A DNA stretch of 64,000 nt from DAINPP01 sp963667315 (GTDB taxonomy: Bacteria > Thermotogota > Thermotogae > MWEM01), in contig OY763325.1 of the NCBI GenBank assembly GCA_963667315.1, positions 1,302,001 to 1,366,000 on the forward strand, given 5' to 3'. The notes beneath the pieces were generated by a model that had not been told where the DNA came from, did not search any database, and was given only the letters and a program-made list of their open reading frames with translations. Below are positions 61,690 through 64,000 of the stretch, one piece after another (positions within the stretch are counted from its first letter, which is position 1; each line of letters starts with the position of its first letter). The position numbers were made by a program, and so were the translations under genes.

Positions 61690-64000
61690 TCAGATAATGC
61701 CAAGCTCTCTAGCTTTGTTCACAGCCATTCCCCTCGATTTAACCTGAAGTTTCGAAAAAATATTTTGATTGTAGCCTTTAACAGTACTCAAGGCAAGATA
61801 CAATCTTTCAGAGATATCTTTGTTGCTCAAACCTTCCGAAATCAGCGATAAAATCTCCAATTCGCGTTTTGTAAGCGGTTCGATTAATTGATTGTTGTTC
61901 TCATTGCTTGGTGATGTTCCTTCAGAATATCGTTCAATATAACCTTTCAACGCTTCTCTATCTTCAGCGAGCATCTCGGCGCTGCCGATATCTCCTTTCA
62001 GGATATAGTTTTTAATCTTCAACTCCCTTATATCCCATATATCCGGCATCGGATTTGGAAAGTATATCTCTTCCGCGTATTTAAGAGAGTTTAAAGCTTC
62101 AACGTAATCTCCACGATCGGTTTCTATCAATGATTTCATCGTATACCAGTTGTGTTTCCAATCGGGTAATGCAGAATCTTTTCCCCATTCTACACTTTTC
62201 CTAAGGTATTCTTCAGCTTTACCCTTATCTTTTTTGATAAAACTAAGATGACACAAAGTAAGATAAAAAGAAGCATTCAGCATCTCCAGCAACTTGTGTC
62301 CCTTCGTCTTCTTCAGGGAATCCAGACATAATTCTTCAGCTGCGTTTAATTTCCCGAGTTCCAGTAAAATTTCTGCATTGACAACTTGTACCGATAGCTC
62401 GGAATATTTCTCGTCAACTCTTTTAAAATCCTGAGTGGCTTCACCAATCTTTTTATAGGCACCTTTCAAATCACCCGATCGCCATAGTGAAAATCCAAAC
62501 ATGATATTGATGATACCCCTGCGATGATAATTCATCCCATGATGTACTTCAAGTGCTTTCTCCGCATATTCCCCTGTCTTTTTCTCATCTCCAATTGCAG
62601 CATAGTAGTATGCCCATGCGCTGGCAATGGTCGCCGGAAGATTCTCAAACTGTTCATAATCGGAAACCTGAACCATATCGGATTCTTTCTTTTCTTGCCG
62701 CTCTTTCATCTTCTCATACAATCGTTCTGACCGCCTCAGCCTTTCCTCGATTCCATCAAAATCACCGATATCAAGTTTTGCCCATACATACCCGGTATTC
62801 AGAACAGGCCTCTTTTGAATCATTTCATCAGGAATCAGTTTAAGCATCTCAAGCCAACTGTCAGTCTGCAACGTCATATCCATCTTTGCCCATTCAAGCT
62901 CTACGATTTCAGCAGCAAGGTTGAAATCCTCAGCCAAGTAAGCGTGCCTTACCGCTTCATATGGATAATGATTCTTCCTGTACCATATACAAGCCCTTCT
63001 GTGAATTGTCCGTTTGTCTGCCTGCAAAGAAGGATTGTTTTCTACAGATAAATCGTATTTCTGTCTGAGCAATTCAGAAAACAGATGATGATACCGAAAC
63101 CATTGTCTTTTCTTATCCAGTTCAAATAAAAAGACATTCGAATTACAAAGCTTTTCAAGAATCTTTTGAGAGTAGCCCCTTTCAACATCTAGTATTTCAT
63201 CACACAAAGAACCACAAAGGGTTTCGAAAACAGAAGTTTTAAGTAAAAAGATTTTAATTGCTTCATCAACCGTTTCAAGAACCTCTTCAAGCAGATAATC
63301 CATAATGTAATAATGATTCTCACTGAAATTCTCTATGAATCTATTCTTATCAACATGATTTTTCAGTGACACAGCGGATAATTGGAGCCCAGCAATCCAT
63401 CCTTCCGTCTGGGTTTCAAGACTTTTTAATTCTGTATCTTCTAAGTTCAAACCCATAACATCCGAGAAAAAAAAACTTGATTCTTTTATATCGAATCTCA
63501 GTACATCGGCTCTTATCTCATAAAGTTCATTTTTCGCCCTCATCTTTGACAGAGGAAAATCCGGATCCTCCCTTGTTGTGATGATAATTTGCATATTTGA
63601 GGGCATGTTTTCCAGAAGCCCTTTCATAAAAAACAGGATATCCGAATTTTCTATCAGGTGAAAATCATCGAGAACAAACAAAAAACGTTCTGAAACGGTT
63701 AATATCTCGTTAATCAGTGTATGCAGCAGATAGTCCTTCCCAATAGAATTGAAAGAAATCATCAGCTGCTCAGCTTCCGGTAAAAATTCTTTTTTCAACG
63801 TCCTGACAGCTTCTATAAAGTAAGTTAAAAAGCGTTTCACTTCATTATCGTTTTTATCCAGAGAAAACCAGGCAACCGGAAGATTTTTTTTCTCAATAAT
63901 CTGACAGGCAGTTGTTGTCTTTCCAAAACCGGCAGGTGCCGATATCAATATCAGTTTCTGATATTCAGCATCTTTTATACCCCTTAATATCCCGACTCTG
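61690..64000 (-). CDS. MalT-like LuxR family regulator (5' end outside window)
   Basis: Large signal-transduction ATPase-type activator; at least 769 aa are visible and the frame is open to the right edge. The first visible part has the Walker A loop APAGFGKTTTAC, and FLFVLDDFHLIENSD gives Walker B (LDDFH is the MalT-family form). A winged-helix region follows, then helical TPR-like repeats (~300-650), and a C-terminal LuxR HTH: LTKRELEILSLISEGLSNKDI, then SERLYLALSTVKGYNQNIFSKL. Such proteins activate genes when they bind ATP and a ligand (maltotriose for MalT). The neighbouring oxidoreductase and 65-aa protein are candidate targets. The true start is not in the window. Confidence 0.92.
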   Translation of the reverse strand, partial: RVGILRGIKDAEYQKLILISAPAGFGKTTTACQIIEKKNLPVAWFSLDKNDNEVKRFLTYFIEAVRTLKKEFLPEAEQLMISFNSIGKDYLLHTLINEILTVSERFLFVLDDFHLIENSDILFFMKGLLENMPSNMQIIITTREDPDFPLSKMRAKNELYEIRADVLRFDIKESSFFFSDVMGLNLEDTELKSLETQTEGWIAGLQLSAVSLKNHVDKNRFIENFSENHYYIMDYLLEEVLETVDEAIKIFLLKTSVFETLCGSLCDEILDVERGYSQKILEKLCNSNVFLFELDKKRQWFRYHHLFSELLRQKYDLSVENNPSLQADKRTIHRRACIWYRKNHYPYEAVRHAYLAEDFNLAAEIVELEWAKMDMTLQTDSWLEMLKLIPDEMIQKRPVLNTGYVWAKLDIGDFDGIEERLRRSERLYEKMKERQEKKESDMVQVSDYEQFENLPATIASAWAYYYAAIGDEKKTGEYAEKALEVHHGMNYHRRGIINIMFGFSLWRSGDLKGAYKKIGEATQDFKRVDEKYSELSVQVVNAEILLELGKLNAAEELCLDSLKKTKGHKLLEMLNASFYLTLCHLSFIKKDKGKAEEYLRKSVEWGKDSALPDWKHNWYTMKSLIETDRGDYVEALNSLKYAEEIYFPNPMPDIWDIRELKIKNYILKGDIGSAEMLAEDREALKGYIERYSEGTSPSNENNNQLIEPLTKRELEILSLISEGLSNKDISERLYLALSTVKGYNQNIFSKLQVKSRGMAVNKARELGII

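Overview
The window is about 64 kb of a moderately AT-rich bacterial chromosome. The genes are densely packed and arranged in short operons on both strands. Arginine is mostly coded by AGA, Shine-Dalgarno sequences are strong (AAGGAGG type), and several genes start with TTG or GTG. The content points to an anaerobic, sugar-fermenting bacterium: a monomeric [FeFe] hydrogenase, a flavodoxin-ferredoxin protein, glycerol dehydrogenase, 6-phosphofructokinase, several sugar ABC importers and ROK/MalT-type regulators. The end of an S-layer-homology repeat fused to a 5'-nucleotidase suggests an SLH-anchored envelope. A Thermotogota-like or Firmicutes-like anaerobe would fit, but the taxonomy is inference and no rRNA or tRNA gene was seen. 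I saw no CRISPR array or prophage, and only one degraded insertion-sequence remnant.

Layout. 1-11.4 kb: an SLH/5'-nucleotidase (cut by the left edge), gldA behind a perfect TGTGA-N6-TCACA site, a GNAT-TPR fusion, a TetR/EFR1-ferredoxin/YdhR-like operon, a membrane GGDEF protein, a secreted protein, phosphofructokinase, an HD-GYP protein and a serine beta-lactamase-fold hydrolase. 11.7-15.8 kb: a complete Fe3+/polyamine-type ABC importer. 15.8-20.2 kb: an SDR protein, [FeFe] hydrogenase and a soluble PAS-GAF histidine kinase. 20.2-24.6 kb: IS remnant, a drug-type ABC-2 exporter with its TetR repressor, and a 39-aa small-protein gene. 24.9-34.8 kb: a zinc-protease-like protein, a CASTOR/POLLUX-type ion channel with an extra membrane domain, and a tandem pair of dCache-PAS-EAL proteins. 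34.9-39.1 kb: a second ABC-2 exporter preceded by a leader peptide and two terminators, and a PhzF protein. 39.7-45.6 kb: a UgpBAE-type importer, a PiT phosphate transporter, a GNAT protein and a lone family-3 binding protein. 46-53.7 kb: an alpha-glucoside locus (two permeases, binding protein, ROK repressor, GH31, GH15). 54-64 kb: an RND/MMPL exporter, an OmpR-type two-component system, an MFS exporter, a medium-chain oxidoreductase with a 65-aa partner, and a MalT-like LuxR regulator cut by the right edge.

The most interesting signals are regulatory. (1) The 21-codon leader peptide at 37574-37639 ends in CGG-CGC-CGG-TGG arginine/tryptophan codons. It lies between a consensus promoter and an ABC exporter, with one intrinsic terminator on each side: a likely antibiotic- or stress-responsive attenuator. 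(2) Three related 24-bp palindromes (4228-4251, 23377-23400, 24127-24150) tie two TetR loci 19 kb apart into one probable regulon. (3) A hairpin follows each of three ABC binding-protein genes. The c-di-GMP enzymes are also numerous: one GGDEF, one HD-GYP and two EAL proteins with decayed GGDEF domains.

All promoter, terminator and domain calls are by eye. Residue positions are approximate and no homology search was run.
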